Shown: positions 27,600 through 36,482 of the stretch, in pieces | Layout of the letters: each line of letters starts with the position of its first letter | How positions within the stretch are numbered: position 1 is the first letter of the stretch | Assembly: GCA_040081075.1 (NCBI GenBank) | Contig: JBEBHJ010000002.1 | Coordinates: 52,378 to 116,377 of the forward strand | From: JANJUB01 sp040081075 | GTDB lineage: Bacteria > Armatimonadota > Fimbriimonadia > Fimbriimonadales > Fimbriimonadaceae | Direction of reading: 5' to 3' | DNA: 64,000 nt | Position numbers and translations under genes: made by a program | Notes under the pieces: model-generated | Told to the model about the DNA's origin: nothing | What the model saw: the letters and a program-made list of their open reading frames with translations, nothing else | Database searches by the model: none

Positions 27600-30266
27600 T
27601 CAAGGAAGCAAGAATAAGTCGACCTGTTTAGTCGCTCCGGCGAACTTTGCCGTCACCGTGGCGGCCGAGGGTGAAGTCACCTGAGACGTAAAGATGGGAA
27701 ACGAAACCGACCAGCTTCCGGCTGCGATCGTTACAGTTCGCGGGCCTGAAACTCGAAGGGAGTAGGCTATGTCAACCGTGATCCCACCCGCAGGTGCAAG
27801 ATTACTCAAAGCAACGTTACCGACGGATTGCGCACCGCCCGTTAACGTCGAAGGGCTCGCAGTAATTGATTTCAATGTGCTTCGCGTAAGGGTTAGCGGC
27901 GCCGTTTTCGTTGTTAAACTCGAATCCTTAGCGGTAATCGTTAGGGTTGTTGCAACATTGACGGGTAGGGTTGTTATCGTAAATGTTCCGGAGTTTCTTC
28001 CCGGAGCAACTTCGATGGTTGCCGGAACCTTTGCATTTGCACTTGAAGAACTAAGGGTTATGGTTTGAGGAAGAACGCCAGGTAGAGAGTTTAGCGTGAC
28101 CGTTCCGATTGATCGCAGACTTCCAATGACACTGGTCGGAGAAAGGGTAAGGCTTGAAAGTTTCGGAGCGGGTCGAACTACATAGTCAATCGTGCGGGTG
28201 TTTCCTTCAGCAGTCCCTGCCTTAAAAGTGAATGTGGTTGGCGCTGTGACGACGCTGGTGGAGTGAGACACCACAGCAGTTCTTGCCCCCGGTGCGAATA
28301 TGAACTCCGTACTGTCCGATCCTCCCAGCCTCACCCCGGAGGGTCCGGCAACCCCATTGATCGTGCATTGAATCCGATAGCTCTCGTCTGAAACTAGTTC
28401 GGGAGTGAGCAATTGAAGGTTGGTAATCAAACCCGGAGTCAGGATAACCGGATGGATTAGTGTAAGGCCGTCAAAGCGGATGGTAACCGTTCGAGTCGTC
28501 TCCACCGTTACCGGGAGAGAGGTTCCAACCATTTCCACCTCATTTTCTCCCATGTAGACCGGCTCGCTGGCTGGAACTTGGATGAGTTGAGAGTTGGAAG
28601 TAAAACTCATTTCTTTGCGCAAATCGTTTAGCCCAGAGTGCTGTACCGAAACAACAACTTTTAGGCCACCGACCCTCGGTATGGAAAGTGCCCTCAATTT
28701 CTGAGGCTTTAGAGTCACAAGTGCGGCGCTTGTTGATGAGCCGCGCACCAGTTTGTAGGTAAATGTGACGGGCAAATTCAGGTTTTGTCCGCTAACAGGT
28801 GTATAAACAAAACCGCCCTCGGGGCTGATCGCAACTGATCCTTGGCTCGGTGGCGTGTCCAAGACGATTGTGGACCCTACATGCTCGGCATCATTTGCTA
28901 ACAACCCAGGCGCTGCCACTGTCGTTGGCCCAGCACTCGATATCGAATAGAAATCAGCTTGACTGGCCATTGTCGGCTGAAGTTTGTGAACAAATGCAAA
29001 AAAGCGCGGACCCCCTCCAACTGCATCGTTAGAACCACAAAAGACCAAACTGCCGGCATTGTCTGCAGCAATGCTCCGGCCGCCACCGCCGCTCCCGTCT
29101 GGCTGAAAGGGCAGAAAGAACTGAAAATCATCGGTAAAGTCGTCTTTCCCTTCGATCTTTATGGATCCTAGGACAGTCATGAGGGTGTACGCACGTCGAA
29201 AGCTTGGAGCCGCCAGGTCAAAATTGTCTGACACGGAATCGTCAGGGTAGCCGAGTGATTCTGTGCTGCGGGAAGTCAAACGAGTACCGAGAAGGTTGAG
29301 ACTACCGAAGCCGTTTGAGTAGAGCGCCCTGACCGAATCCAAATGGCCAGGCACGAGTCTTTGGCCCGTTCCCTCGCGACCATTGGGGCTAATAAATGTT
29401 TGCGTGAGGACGCCCGTAGTTCGATCCAAGCTTACGAACTTCGAAGCCGAAGAGGGTCCGGTGCGATCAATACCAACCACTGCGCGATTGGAAATGTCAA
29501 GCGAAGCCAGTCCAAACGCGTGCTCGATTGGGTTGAAGAAGCTATCGCTGACCACTGTTGTGGACCAAATGAGAGTGCCACCGTTGTTGATCTTGGCCAC
29601 GACTGCGGTAACACTTGAGCTGAGAATGTCTAAGAAATCTATCAGGGCATAGGCATTGGCCGAGTTGTCCGTGACAATCTGAATTACGAAAACTTGATCA
29701 ACTCCACTGATGATTCGGTCAAAAACGTCATTCCCTGTTGCAGGTGAGAGCCTTTTCAGGCTGAAGTCTCTTCCAAAGCTTGCATTTCGAACAGAAAGAG
29801 CGAAATAGAGGATGTCCGTTGAGCCCACTTGCTTCAAAGCCATTTTGCCACCGTTGTTGCCGGGGGGAAAGATTCTGGCCCAACGAAGCCCTCCATCGGA
29901 TGACTTAAAGGACCGCACCTGATCGCCGTCACTGGCAGCAGCGGCGGTCGAAACATACGGATTCCCGACTGAATCTAAAACAAGTCCGGTCACCCGCAGA
30001 TTGCTTGAATTCAAGGTGACCTTGTGTGTCCAAAGAACCGCTGAATCGGGATCATTCTTTTGAACAATAAGGTCAAAAGTGCCGGTAGCAGCACCCGTTT
30101 CGGTCACACCCGCGGAATAAACGTTGCCTTGCCGATCTATCGCAACCTGCTGAAACTCATCAAAGCCCGGCCCATCAAAGCGACTCTCCCAAATGTCAGT
30201 GACTTGGGCACGCGCAAAGGATGCAACCACAAAGAGCACTAGAGAAAAACCAATCCGACAACGCAT
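27600..30266 (-). CDS. Large secreted protein with propeller-like N-terminus and immunoglobulin-like repeats
   Basis: About 888 aa from ATG 30266, chosen because it puts a good signal peptide at the N-terminus (MRCRIGFSLVLFVVASFARA, cut after RAQ); an upstream TTG at 30302 would precede it with non-signal residues. The first 400 residues have SBBP-like repeats (AIDRQGNVYSAGVTE; VLDSVGNPYVS). Around 430-520 lies a Cadherin-like/VCBS-type segment (LLANDAEH, SVAISPEGGFVYTP). The C-terminal third holds several Ig-like repeats of pattern SLTLSPTSVIGS.RSIGTVTL with ITTLPV. These repeats resemble the end of the BNR protein at 7073. Probably surface-exposed. It ends the sigma-factor cluster. Confidence 0.75.
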   Translation of the reverse strand: MRCRIGFSLVLFVVASFARAQVTDIWESRFDGPGFDEFQQVAIDRQGNVYSAGVTETGAATGTFDLIVQKNDPDSAVLWTHKVTLNSSNLRVTGLVLDSVGNPYVSTAAAASDGDQVRSFKSSDGGLRWARIFPPGNNGGKMALKQVGSTDILYFALSVRNASFGRDFSLKRLSPATGNDVFDRIISGVDQVFVIQIVTDNSANAYALIDFLDILSSSVTAVVAKINNGGTLIWSTTVVSDSFFNPIEHAFGLASLDISNRAVVGIDRTGPSSASKFVSLDRTTGVLTQTFISPNGREGTGQRLVPGHLDSVRALYSNGFGSLNLLGTRLTSRSTESLGYPDDSVSDNFDLAAPSFRRAYTLMTVLGSIKIEGKDDFTDDFQFFLPFQPDGSGGGGRSIAADNAGSLVFCGSNDAVGGGPRFFAFVHKLQPTMASQADFYSISSAGPTTVAAPGLLANDAEHVGSTIVLDTPPSQGSVAISPEGGFVYTPVSGQNLNLPVTFTYKLVRGSSTSAALVTLKPQKLRALSIPRVGGLKVVVSVQHSGLNDLRKEMSFTSNSQLIQVPASEPVYMGENEVEMVGTSLPVTVETTRTVTIRFDGLTLIHPVILTPGLITNLQLLTPELVSDESYRIQCTINGVAGPSGVRLGGSDSTEFIFAPGARTAVVSHSTSVVTAPTTFTFKAGTAEGNTRTIDYVVRPAPKLSSLTLSPTSVIGSLRSIGTVTLNSLPGVLPQTITLSSSSANAKVPATIEVAPGRNSGTFTITTLPVNVATTLTITAKDSSLTTKTAPLTLTRSTLKSITASPSTLTGGAQSVGNVALSNLAPAGGITVDIAYSLRVSGPRTVTIAAGSWSVSFPIFTSQVTSPSAATVTAKFAGATKQVDLFLLP

Positions 30267-30302
30267 TCCCGATGATAGCTGATTGCTGGCCAGCAGTGGC
30301 AA

Positions 30303-30968
30303 CTACGCGGAATCCTCACGAACGAATGCTTCGAGATTGTGCAGGTGGTCACAAGCCTCTGCCAAGCGAGGATCAGCCATGAATTTTTGAAACCTTGGCG
30401 ATTCCAGTATCGGCTTTTGACAGAGGAATACGATCGCGCTTACAGCGAGGCCAAATGCGAAGTTACCTATAAGCCAGGGTCCTCCAAACTTGCGATAGAC
30501 CTCGTACCCAATCAGCATTTGAGCAACCAATACGAGAAAAGCCATCCAGCCGGTCAACACAATACAGAAGGTTCCAAGAGTCCACTTTGTTCGAGAGAGC
30601 TGTAGGTTCGCGAGAGCCCGCTGAATGCTTGTTACCGAACCAGAGTAGTCGATTTCGCTTAACGTAACAAGTTGTCGGATACTCAGGATGATCGTCGTCA
30701 GGGAAAGTCCAAAGAGCATCAGAACCGGCAAGCCACCCAATGGTTGAGCTGTGATTTGCGCCCAGTGAGCCGAGGCATAGGACCCGGCAATCAAAATGGG
30801 GGGAATCGCCGTTGCAAGCTCAATTCCAAGTGTTCGCTTGAAGCGGGTAAGGCTGTTCCGGGTGCGATCCAGGTGGAGTTCTCGGGCGAGGCGAACGTTG
30901 AGTTGAGCCGCAACTTCAACCTTTCGATCGAGTTCCTGCCATGCCGATTTGAGTTCAGTTAGTTCCAT
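30303..30968 (-). CDS. Membrane protein next to ECF sigma factor, candidate anti-sigma factor
   Basis: About 221 aa. The cytoplasmic N-terminus (about 60 residues, helical and charged: ELKSAWQELDRKVE) is followed by four hydrophobic segments between about residues 60 and 190 and a short charged tail. It immediately follows the sigma-factor gene: ATG 30968 lies 4 bp past the sigma stop, and an alternative ATG at 30992 would overlap it. A membrane protein directly behind an ECF sigma gene is often its anti-sigma factor, but no zinc-binding HxxxCxxC motif is present, so this is inference from context. Confidence 0.6.
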   Translation of the reverse strand: MELTELKSAWQELDRKVEVAAQLNVRLARELHLDRTRNSLTRFKRTLGIELATAIPPILIAGSYASAHWAQITAQPLGGLPVLMLFGLSLTTIILSIRQLVTLSEIDYSGSVTSIQRALANLQLSRTKWTLGTFCIVLTGWMAFLVLVAQMLIGYEVYRKFGGPWLIGNFAFGLAVSAIVFLCQKPILESPRFQKFMADPRLAEACDHLHNLEAFVREDSA

Positions 30969-30972
30969 AGTT

Positions 30973-31464
30973 TTAGTCCAGTTTGAGTTCATTTCTGATC
31001 CGCTCTTTCAGGCGATTCAGCTTTGTTCCGACATTCGAGGCGGTTATCCCAAGGATATCGGCAATTTCTTGATAGGAGAGATCTTCCAGATGAAGCAAGA
31101 GCAGAGCTCGATTAAGCTCATCAAGCTGGTTCATAAACGCTTGCAACGCCAGGGCTGAATGAGAAATGTTCGACTTTGCCTCATCGTGCCCGGCAAGTTC
31201 GGACGTTACAATCCGCGGCTTTCGGGCAAAAGAGATCGCCACATTGAGCGCAATGCGGTACATCCACGTTGAGAAAGACCGAGACGCATCATAGCTAGGA
31301 AACGCTCGCCATAGCTGGTACGAGATTTCTTGCATGAGATCGCGCTGATCCTCCACGTCCCAGCAATAGGTTCGAACGACCTTAGCGGCAATCCCACCAT
31401 GCTGATCCAGCAGTTCTTGAAACCGCTCATGATCATTCACCACCACTTGGACAGCTTGATTCAT
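30973..31464 (-). CDS. RNA polymerase ECF-type sigma factor
   Basis: 163 aa with the two essential domains only. Region 2 (about 25-90) includes DLMQEISYQLWRAFPSYD and FSTWMYRIALNVA; region 4 (about 110-160) has a helix-turn-helix, LEDLSYQEIADILGITASNV and KLNRLKERIR. No regions 1.1 or 3, as expected of ECF factors. It directs transcription of a specific set of genes, possibly including the cluster it sits in (SH3-like protein, candidate anti-sigma, large secreted protein). Confidence 0.92.
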   Translation of the reverse strand: MNQAVQVVVNDHERFQELLDQHGGIAAKVVRTYCWDVEDQRDLMQEISYQLWRAFPSYDASRSFSTWMYRIALNVAISFARKPRIVTSELAGHDEAKSNISHSALALQAFMNQLDELNRALLLLHLEDLSYQEIADILGITASNVGTKLNRLKERIRNELKLD

Positions 31465-31497
31465 CTAGTTGATGATTCGCTGAAGCGTTGCAAAAAA

Positions 31498-32238
31498 TCA
31501 CATATCGTTGCGAGAAACCCGGAAAGATCCGCGCTCCGAATGTCTTGCGCGAGCCTCTTCATCTTGATCTTGGTTGTGTAGAACGACCCCTGCATCCGTC
31601 TCTCGAACAATGACTTGATTCCCAATCTGCCAGTCCGAGGCAGTGTCAAGGTCACTGGATTCGATCCGATAAACAAAGCCATTACTCAATGTGAAGAGCG
31701 CAGCATCGTCCGAAATATCGCTGATCGTGAGGGTCGCAGCGTTGGCCACGCCCCCGTCTCGGATCACGGTTTCAGAACTAGATGTCGCGATGGGGTCAGT
31801 TTCGGGCCGCGCCTTAGCAAGTCCGCCCGTTTTTACTTTGCCCACGCGACCGTCGGGCAATTGCACTTCCGTCCAGCCGTCTTCCTCATCCAACGTTTCA
31901 ACTTTGTCGCCTTCGGGAAGAAATCCCATTGGGTTACCCTGTTCATCGTAAAGGGCGACGCGGTAACGGCTCCACATTGTCCTCTTCGATCGGATTGCTT
32001 GCTTACTTCCAGAAAATAACGGCGGACCAGCCGCTAGAGAAGCCACTTGCACTCGTTGCGGCGGGGCAGTTTTGGGGCGCGCATCCGGTTGATGTGGCAG
32101 AACGACCATGTCCGAAACTTGCTCCCCGTAAACAGACTTATAACCGGAATGCAATGCCCCAAGCAGAATTAGGCCACCAAGCGCTAAAGTCGCGGCTTTT
32201 TTGAGCCTATCCGAGATCAAATTGTGACTAGGTTTCAT
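31498..32238 (-). CDS. Membrane-anchored SH3-like domain protein
   Basis: 246 aa. After a basic N-terminus there is one membrane segment (about 15-32), then a linker, then a bacterial SH3-like domain at about 95-140 (YRVALYDEQGNPMGFLPEGD, GWTEVQLPDGRVGKVKT). A C-terminal small beta domain follows. Such domains bind cell-wall peptides or ligands, so an envelope-sensing role beside the ECF sigma factor is possible. First gene of the minus-strand cluster; the 69-bp divergent gap with the CoA-transferase gene must hold its promoter. Confidence 0.65.
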   Translation of the reverse strand: MKPSHNLISDRLKKAATLALGGLILLGALHSGYKSVYGEQVSDMVVLPHQPDARPKTAPPQRVQVASLAAGPPLFSGSKQAIRSKRTMWSRYRVALYDEQGNPMGFLPEGDKVETLDEEDGWTEVQLPDGRVGKVKTGGLAKARPETDPIATSSSETVIRDGGVANAATLTISDISDDAALFTLSNGFVYRIESSDLDTASDWQIGNQVIVRETDAGVVLHNQDQDEEARARHSERGSFRVSRNDM

Positions 32239-32313
32239 AGCGATACCATAAGCCCCTACACATGATACGACACTTTCCCAATAAATGGAGGGGAAATTTC
32301 GCTAGAATTGAGT

Positions 32314-32976
32314 ATGGCTTTATCCCGTGATCAACTCGCCCAACGTGCCGCACAAGAATTGCGAGATGGCTTTTACGTCAATCTGGGAATAGGCATACCC
32401 ACCTTGGTCGCTAATTACATTCCGGATGGAATGGATGTGACCCTCCAAAGCGAAAACGGAATGCTCGGCTTGGGCCCATTTCCGTTCGAGGGCGAAGAGG
32501 ATCCCGATTTGATTAATGCAGGCAAACAAACGGTTACCGGAATCCCGGGAACCTCCTATTTTTCGAGCGCTGACTCCTTTGCCATGATACGGGGCGGACA
32601 TATTGACCTGTCGATTCTGGGCGCGATGGAGGTTTCTGAAGAGGGCGATCTGGCCAACTGGATGATTCCGGGCAAAATGGTTAAAGGAATGGGCGGGGCG
32701 ATGGACCTCGTTGCGGGCGTAAAGCGCGTCGTCGTGGTTATGGAGCACACGAACAAAGCAGGCGAATCGAAGGTCTTGCCGGCCTGTACTCTCCCGCTCA
32801 CCGGTAAGCAATGCGTAGACCTTATCTTGACCGATCTTTGTGTATTCGAAGTCAACCGTGGAAAGGGGCTGACCCTGGTCGAACTTGCTCCGGGAGTTTT
32901 TAAGGAAGAAATCGATGCCAAGACGGCGGCGAGCTTCGAGATCTCGGCGAGCTTGCGTGAGATGGTTCTGGCGTAA
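32314..32976 (+). CDS. scoB: 3-oxoacid CoA-transferase subunit B
   Basis: Beta subunit of a succinyl-CoA:3-ketoacid (or acetate/butyrate:acetoacetate) CoA-transferase, 220 aa, full length. The N-terminus matches family members (YVNLGIGIPTLVANYIP), and the active-site Glu is in SENGMLGLGP near residue 49. GGHIDLSILGAMEV and the VVVMEHTNKAGESK stretch are also typical. ATG 32314 is preferred over TTG 32308. The alpha subunit, normally directly upstream, is absent: the upstream neighbour is a divergent unrelated gene, and a terminator follows. The partner must be encoded elsewhere. Choice of scoB over atoA is by general resemblance. Confidence 0.9.
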   Translation: MALSRDQLAQRAAQELRDGFYVNLGIGIPTLVANYIPDGMDVTLQSENGMLGLGPFPFEGEEDPDLINAGKQTVTGIPGTSYFSSADSFAMIRGGHIDLSILGAMEVSEEGDLANWMIPGKMVKGMGGAMDLVAGVKRVVVVMEHTNKAGESKVLPACTLPLTGKQCVDLILTDLCVFEVNRGKGLTLVELAPGVFKEEIDAKTAASFEISASLREMVLA

Positions 32977-32979
32977 CAA

Positions 32980-33010
32980 AAAAGGCCCCGACTGAAAGTC
33001 GAGGCCTTTT
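32980..33010. terminator. Bidirectional terminator
   Basis: 13-bp stem with one mismatch (AAAAGGCCCCGAC / GTCGAGGCCTTTT) and a 5-nt loop, starting 4 bases after the CoA-transferase stop. T-tract on the plus strand and, by symmetry, on the minus strand, so it also ends the pilus operon transcript after the pseudopilin gene. Confidence 0.88.
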
Positions 33011-33028
33011 ATAGCGAGTTTGGTGTTC

Positions 33029-33469
33029 TTACCAGGTGTTGTAAGCCGTACCCTCAGTGCTTGTCACAGTCGAGGGAGTGTTGACCTTGCCAACGTTAGG
33101 AGACGTAATCGTGTAGGTGAAGGCACTGCCACTAACCGGACATGTGCTGACCTTGCTCACATACGGTCCCTTAAAATCGGCAGCTGTAATCGCCCGCGAT
33201 GTTCCAGCAGAATCGTATCCGCTTGCGGGAGCTGCCGTGGCGGCTAAGTCTGCGAGCGACGCCGGGAACGATCCGCAGTCATTCTTAAACAGCTCAACAG
33301 CATTACGCAACAGATTCAGCTCAGCTTTAAGCGCAGATTCCTTGCTTTTAACGCTCGAGTTAGAAAACTTCGGAATCGCGATCGCAGCCAGGACCGCGAT
33401 GATGATAATGACGATAAGCAGTTCAACCAGAGTGAACGCTTGAATTCTTGTATTTAGCTTCCTTTTCAT
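33029..33469 (-). CDS. Type II secretion/type IV pilus pseudopilin
   Basis: 146 aa. The prepilin signal AFTLVELLIVIIIIAVLAAIAI, with Glu5 after the cleavage site, is followed by the helical stalk (KSKESALKAELNLLRNAVELF). A small C-terminal domain has two Cys (ND-C near the middle and ST-C-PV) that could form the disulfide loop of pilins. Size and layout resemble GspG/PilE/PilA major pilins. It lies 65 bp downstream of the PilC/GspF gene on the same strand and is followed by a terminator, so it is probably the last gene of the pilus operon and supplies the main fibre subunit. Confidence 0.88.
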   Translation of the reverse strand: MKRKLNTRIQAFTLVELLIVIIIIAVLAAIAIPKFSNSSVKSKESALKAELNLLRNAVELFKNDCGSFPASLADLAATAAPASGYDSAGTSRAITAADFKGPYVSKVSTCPVSGSAFTYTITSPNVGKVNTPSTVTSTEGTAYNTW

Positions 33470-33534
33470 TGAGTTTCCTCGCTACACATTTGTTATCGGC
33501 AATTTCTTGCCGATCCTTTATGTTTTTTAGGTGT

Positions 33535-34776
33535 TTACTTTATGTTTTCCACAATCGAATACATTGGGATGATAATTGACAGGGTGATGACCCCAACAAT
33601 TCCTCCCATCACGACGATCATTACCGGCTCAACGATCGAGATCAGAGCCTTCAAACGGCCGTCAACGTCGTTCTCCATGTTGTTCGCACTCGTCGCCATC
33701 AACATGCTAAGTCGACCCGTCCTTTCACCAACATTCACCATCTGAATCAGCGTCGTTGGAAACGCATTCGTGTCCTTCATCGCCTCAGAAAGTGAAATTC
33801 CATGTTCCACGCTGCTTCGAGACTTCATGATCGCGTCCTCGATCACCGGATTGCCAGAGACTTTAGCTCCGTGCTCGAGAGCTTGCATGAGCGAAACATT
33901 GCTTGTAAGCAACGTAGAGATTGACTGCAAAGCCCGCGAAAGCGCCAACCGCCGAAGCAGCTCGCCCAAAATTGGCACCTTAAGCAAACCAATCGAGATC
34001 ACTCTCTTTGATCTGGGGTTTCTCCAGGCGAATTTCGTTATGACAATCGCGCCAACAATCCCACCAATCCAAAAGTGCGGAGTAGATTTTATGGATTGAC
34101 CCAGGTTGAGTAGAAATTTGGTTATCCCTGGAACCTCGGTCTTCATCGTGGCGAAAATGTTGGCAAATCGCGGCAAAACAAACGTGATCATGACGGTAAG
34201 CGTGGCAAAAGCAATTACCGTTAAAACAATCGGATAGAGCATTGCGTTCATGACCTTCTTTCGCAGATCTGCGGCACGGTGAACGTATACGGAAGCTGAA
34301 CTGAGCGCCTTATCTAATCGCCCTCCCTCTTCGGCGACCTTTATCATGTCGCTAACGATGGTTGGGAAGAGGGCCGAACTACGCATGGCGGCCGAAAGCG
34401 ATTTGCCTCCGATGACTTCGGCTTTGAGCGATTTCAATCCGGCCGCAATCGAAGACGTTCGGGCGGTAATTATGACCGCGTCTAGCGCCTCCACAAATGG
34501 CACCCCGGTCTCTGCCATAACGGCAAGATCGTTAAGCAAGTTTGCCATGTCGGCGTCGCTGAGACGCTTAACACCGCGAGGCGAGGTTGTTTCTGTATCG
34601 GAACCAAACGACAGTCGGGACTTCTTGGCTGCACCGGCCGGGATGATTGCGATTACGGTTACAGCTTGGGCGGCAACCTTTCTCTCGACATCATCCATCG
34701 AGGCGGCTGTAATTTCTCCTTCAACACGCTTTCCCGATATGTCGTAGCCCTTGTACTTGTAAACTTGCATGGTCAT
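33535..34776 (-). CDS. pilC: Type IV pilus/type II secretion inner-membrane platform protein (PilC/GspF)
   Basis: 413 aa, normal length. N-terminal YKYKGYDISGKRVEGEI is the family's opening segment; two T2SSF cytoplasmic domains (about 75-195 and 280-400) are separated by membrane segments near 175-200, 225-245 and 385-410. The PTTLIQMVNVGERTG and ISIVEPVMIVVMGG motifs are diagnostic. It anchors the assembly ATPase to the inner membrane. Its ATG overlaps the ATPase stop (ATGA). Confidence 0.94.
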   Translation of the reverse strand: MTMQVYKYKGYDISGKRVEGEITAASMDDVERKVAAQAVTVIAIIPAGAAKKSRLSFGSDTETTSPRGVKRLSDADMANLLNDLAVMAETGVPFVEALDAVIITARTSSIAAGLKSLKAEVIGGKSLSAAMRSSALFPTIVSDMIKVAEEGGRLDKALSSASVYVHRAADLRKKVMNAMLYPIVLTVIAFATLTVMITFVLPRFANIFATMKTEVPGITKFLLNLGQSIKSTPHFWIGGIVGAIVITKFAWRNPRSKRVISIGLLKVPILGELLRRLALSRALQSISTLLTSNVSLMQALEHGAKVSGNPVIEDAIMKSRSSVEHGISLSEAMKDTNAFPTTLIQMVNVGERTGRLSMLMATSANNMENDVDGRLKALISIVEPVMIVVMGGIVGVITLSIIIPMYSIVENIK

Positions 34777-36482
34777 TTCCCATCCGCCGTGACTCTAATC
34801 ACTTCGTCAATTGTTGTGATGCCTTGAAGCACCTTCTCGCGAGCGTCAACTCGGAGTGTGCGCATTCCGCGGGTCTCGGCAAACGCTCGGATGTCGGTGG
34901 CGTGAGCAGCCTCCAAGATCATTTTTCGAATCTCAGAAGTAACTTCCAATACTTCGAAGATGCCTGCTCGACCTCTAAACCCGGTTTTCGCGCAATACTC
35001 ACAGCCCCGTCCCCTTTGATAGGTGTGGTCGGCAGGCAGGTTGAGTTGCTCAATCGCGGTCCTGTCGGGAATGTAGCTTTCAACACACTTCGGACAAATG
35101 ACCCGAACTAGCCGTTGGGCCACCACGCAACTTAAACTGGAGCCTAAAAGGAATGGTTCGATACCCATGTCCACCAGTCGCGTGATTGCCGATGTTGAAT
35201 CGTTAGCATGAAGGCTGGTGAGAACCATGTGTCCGGTGAGTGCAGCCTCGACCGCAATCGTGGCTGTTTCGGTATCCCGAATTTCACCGACCAAGATCAC
35301 ATCTGGGTCTTGGCGCAAAATGGATCTCAAGCCCACCGCAAAAGTGATGCCCGCTTTTGGATTTACGTTCCCTTGAACAACGCCATCCAACTGATATTCC
35401 ACGGGATCCTCGACCGTGATGATATTGCGATAAACCGCGTTTAGGTGGTGAATGCCCGCATAAAGAGTTGTTGTTTTGCCGGAACCCGTGGGTCCTGTTA
35501 CCAAAACGAGCCCTTGGGGTTCCTCAAGGCAGTTTCGGAACCGACCAATTGAGTCGGCGTCAGCTCCCAGCTTGGGTAAGTCAATCATCGCCGAGTTTTT
35601 GTCAAGGATTCGGATGACCACGTTCTCGCCGAAGACACTAGGAAAGGTCGAGACGCGGAAATCGAATGATGCGCCGTTTGCAATGAGGGTGCAGCGACCG
35701 TCTTGAGGAACTCTTCGCTCGGCAATGTCAAGCGACGCCATGATCTTAATTCGGGATATCAGAGCGTGCTGCAAGTCCTTCGGCACGGTCATCACTTCCT
35801 GGAGAAGTCCGTCAATTCTAAAGCGAACCCGTACTCTACGCTGATGGGGCTCAATGTGGACATCGCTCGCGCGCATGTTGATAGCGCGAGTGAGGAGCGC
35901 GTTCGCAAGCCGAATGACCGGCGCACCTTCGACGACCTCCTTAAGTTCAACAACGTTTACGGGATCGTCTACATCCTCGCCGCCTTGAATTGTCAAGGCG
36001 TCAACTTCTACACCGCGAACCGCTTCGCCAACAATTTCACCGAGGTCATCGTAGGCACCAAACGATCGGAAGATCGCATCTCGAACGTCGTCTTCGGTTG
36101 AAAGAAGGGGGTCAATATCTAGACCCGTCATGGAAGCAAGTTCATCAAGCGCGGATAAGTCAAGCGGGTTGACCATCGCCACTCCCGCGGCACACTCAGT
36201 TCGCTCGATCGGAATGGCCAGCAAACGAATAGCCGCGGCGTGAGGAATAAGAGTAGAGGCGTCGCGGTCGATCTCCGTGCGCGTGAGATCCACAAATGGG
36301 ACTCCCATCTGAAGCCCCAGACATTTGAGCTTTTGCTTTTCCGTAACTTTGTTTTGGCGCACCAAAAGGTCGCCCAACGGCTGGGTGGTATCCTCGCGAG
36401 TTGCAAGAATGTGCGTTAGTTCTTCGCGGGTGATGTACCCTTCTTCAACGAAGATTTCACCGATTGAGCGATCTAAGTTCAT
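34773..36482 (-). CDS. pilB: Type IV pilus assembly / type II secretion ATPase (PilB/GspE)
   Basis: 569 aa. The N-terminal MshEN domain (residues 1-140: REELTHILATRED, LLAIPIERTE) can bind c-di-GMP in relatives, which is notable given the HD-GYP gene at the head of the operon. The ATPase core has Walker A GPTGSGKTTT (about 335), an Asp box, Walker B-like VILVGEIRD and a His box with TGHMVLTSLHAND. The zinc-binding CPKC / CEYC pair lies at about 463 and 494. It powers extension or secretion. Four-base overlaps link it to the secretin and to PilC. Confidence 0.95.
   Translation of the reverse strand: MNLDRSIGEIFVEEGYITREELTHILATREDTTQPLGDLLVRQNKVTEKQKLKCLGLQMGVPFVDLTRTEIDRDASTLIPHAAAIRLLAIPIERTECAAGVAMVNPLDLSALDELASMTGLDIDPLLSTEDDVRDAIFRSFGAYDDLGEIVGEAVRGVEVDALTIQGGEDVDDPVNVVELKEVVEGAPVIRLANALLTRAINMRASDVHIEPHQRRVRVRFRIDGLLQEVMTVPKDLQHALISRIKIMASLDIAERRVPQDGRCTLIANGASFDFRVSTFPSVFGENVVIRILDKNSAMIDLPKLGADADSIGRFRNCLEEPQGLVLVTGPTGSGKTTTLYAGIHHLNAVYRNIITVEDPVEYQLDGVVQGNVNPKAGITFAVGLRSILRQDPDVILVGEIRDTETATIAVEAALTGHMVLTSLHANDSTSAITRLVDMGIEPFLLGSSLSCVVAQRLVRVICPKCVESYIPDRTAIEQLNLPADHTYQRGRGCEYCAKTGFRGRAGIFEVLEVTSEIRKMILEAAHATDIRAFAETRGMRTLRVDAREKVLQGITTIDEVIRVTADGK

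Noticed and set aside
27593..27611. Hairpin TTGCTTC/GAAGCAA after the tRNA as a terminator
   Set aside because: It overlaps the stop of the 27600 gene and is not followed by a T-run on either strand.
34773..36482. A dedicated type II secretion system with full pseudopilin set
   Set aside because: Only one pseudopilin is next to the operon and PilM, PilN, PilO genes are present, so pilus-type is preferred, though secretion cannot be excluded.
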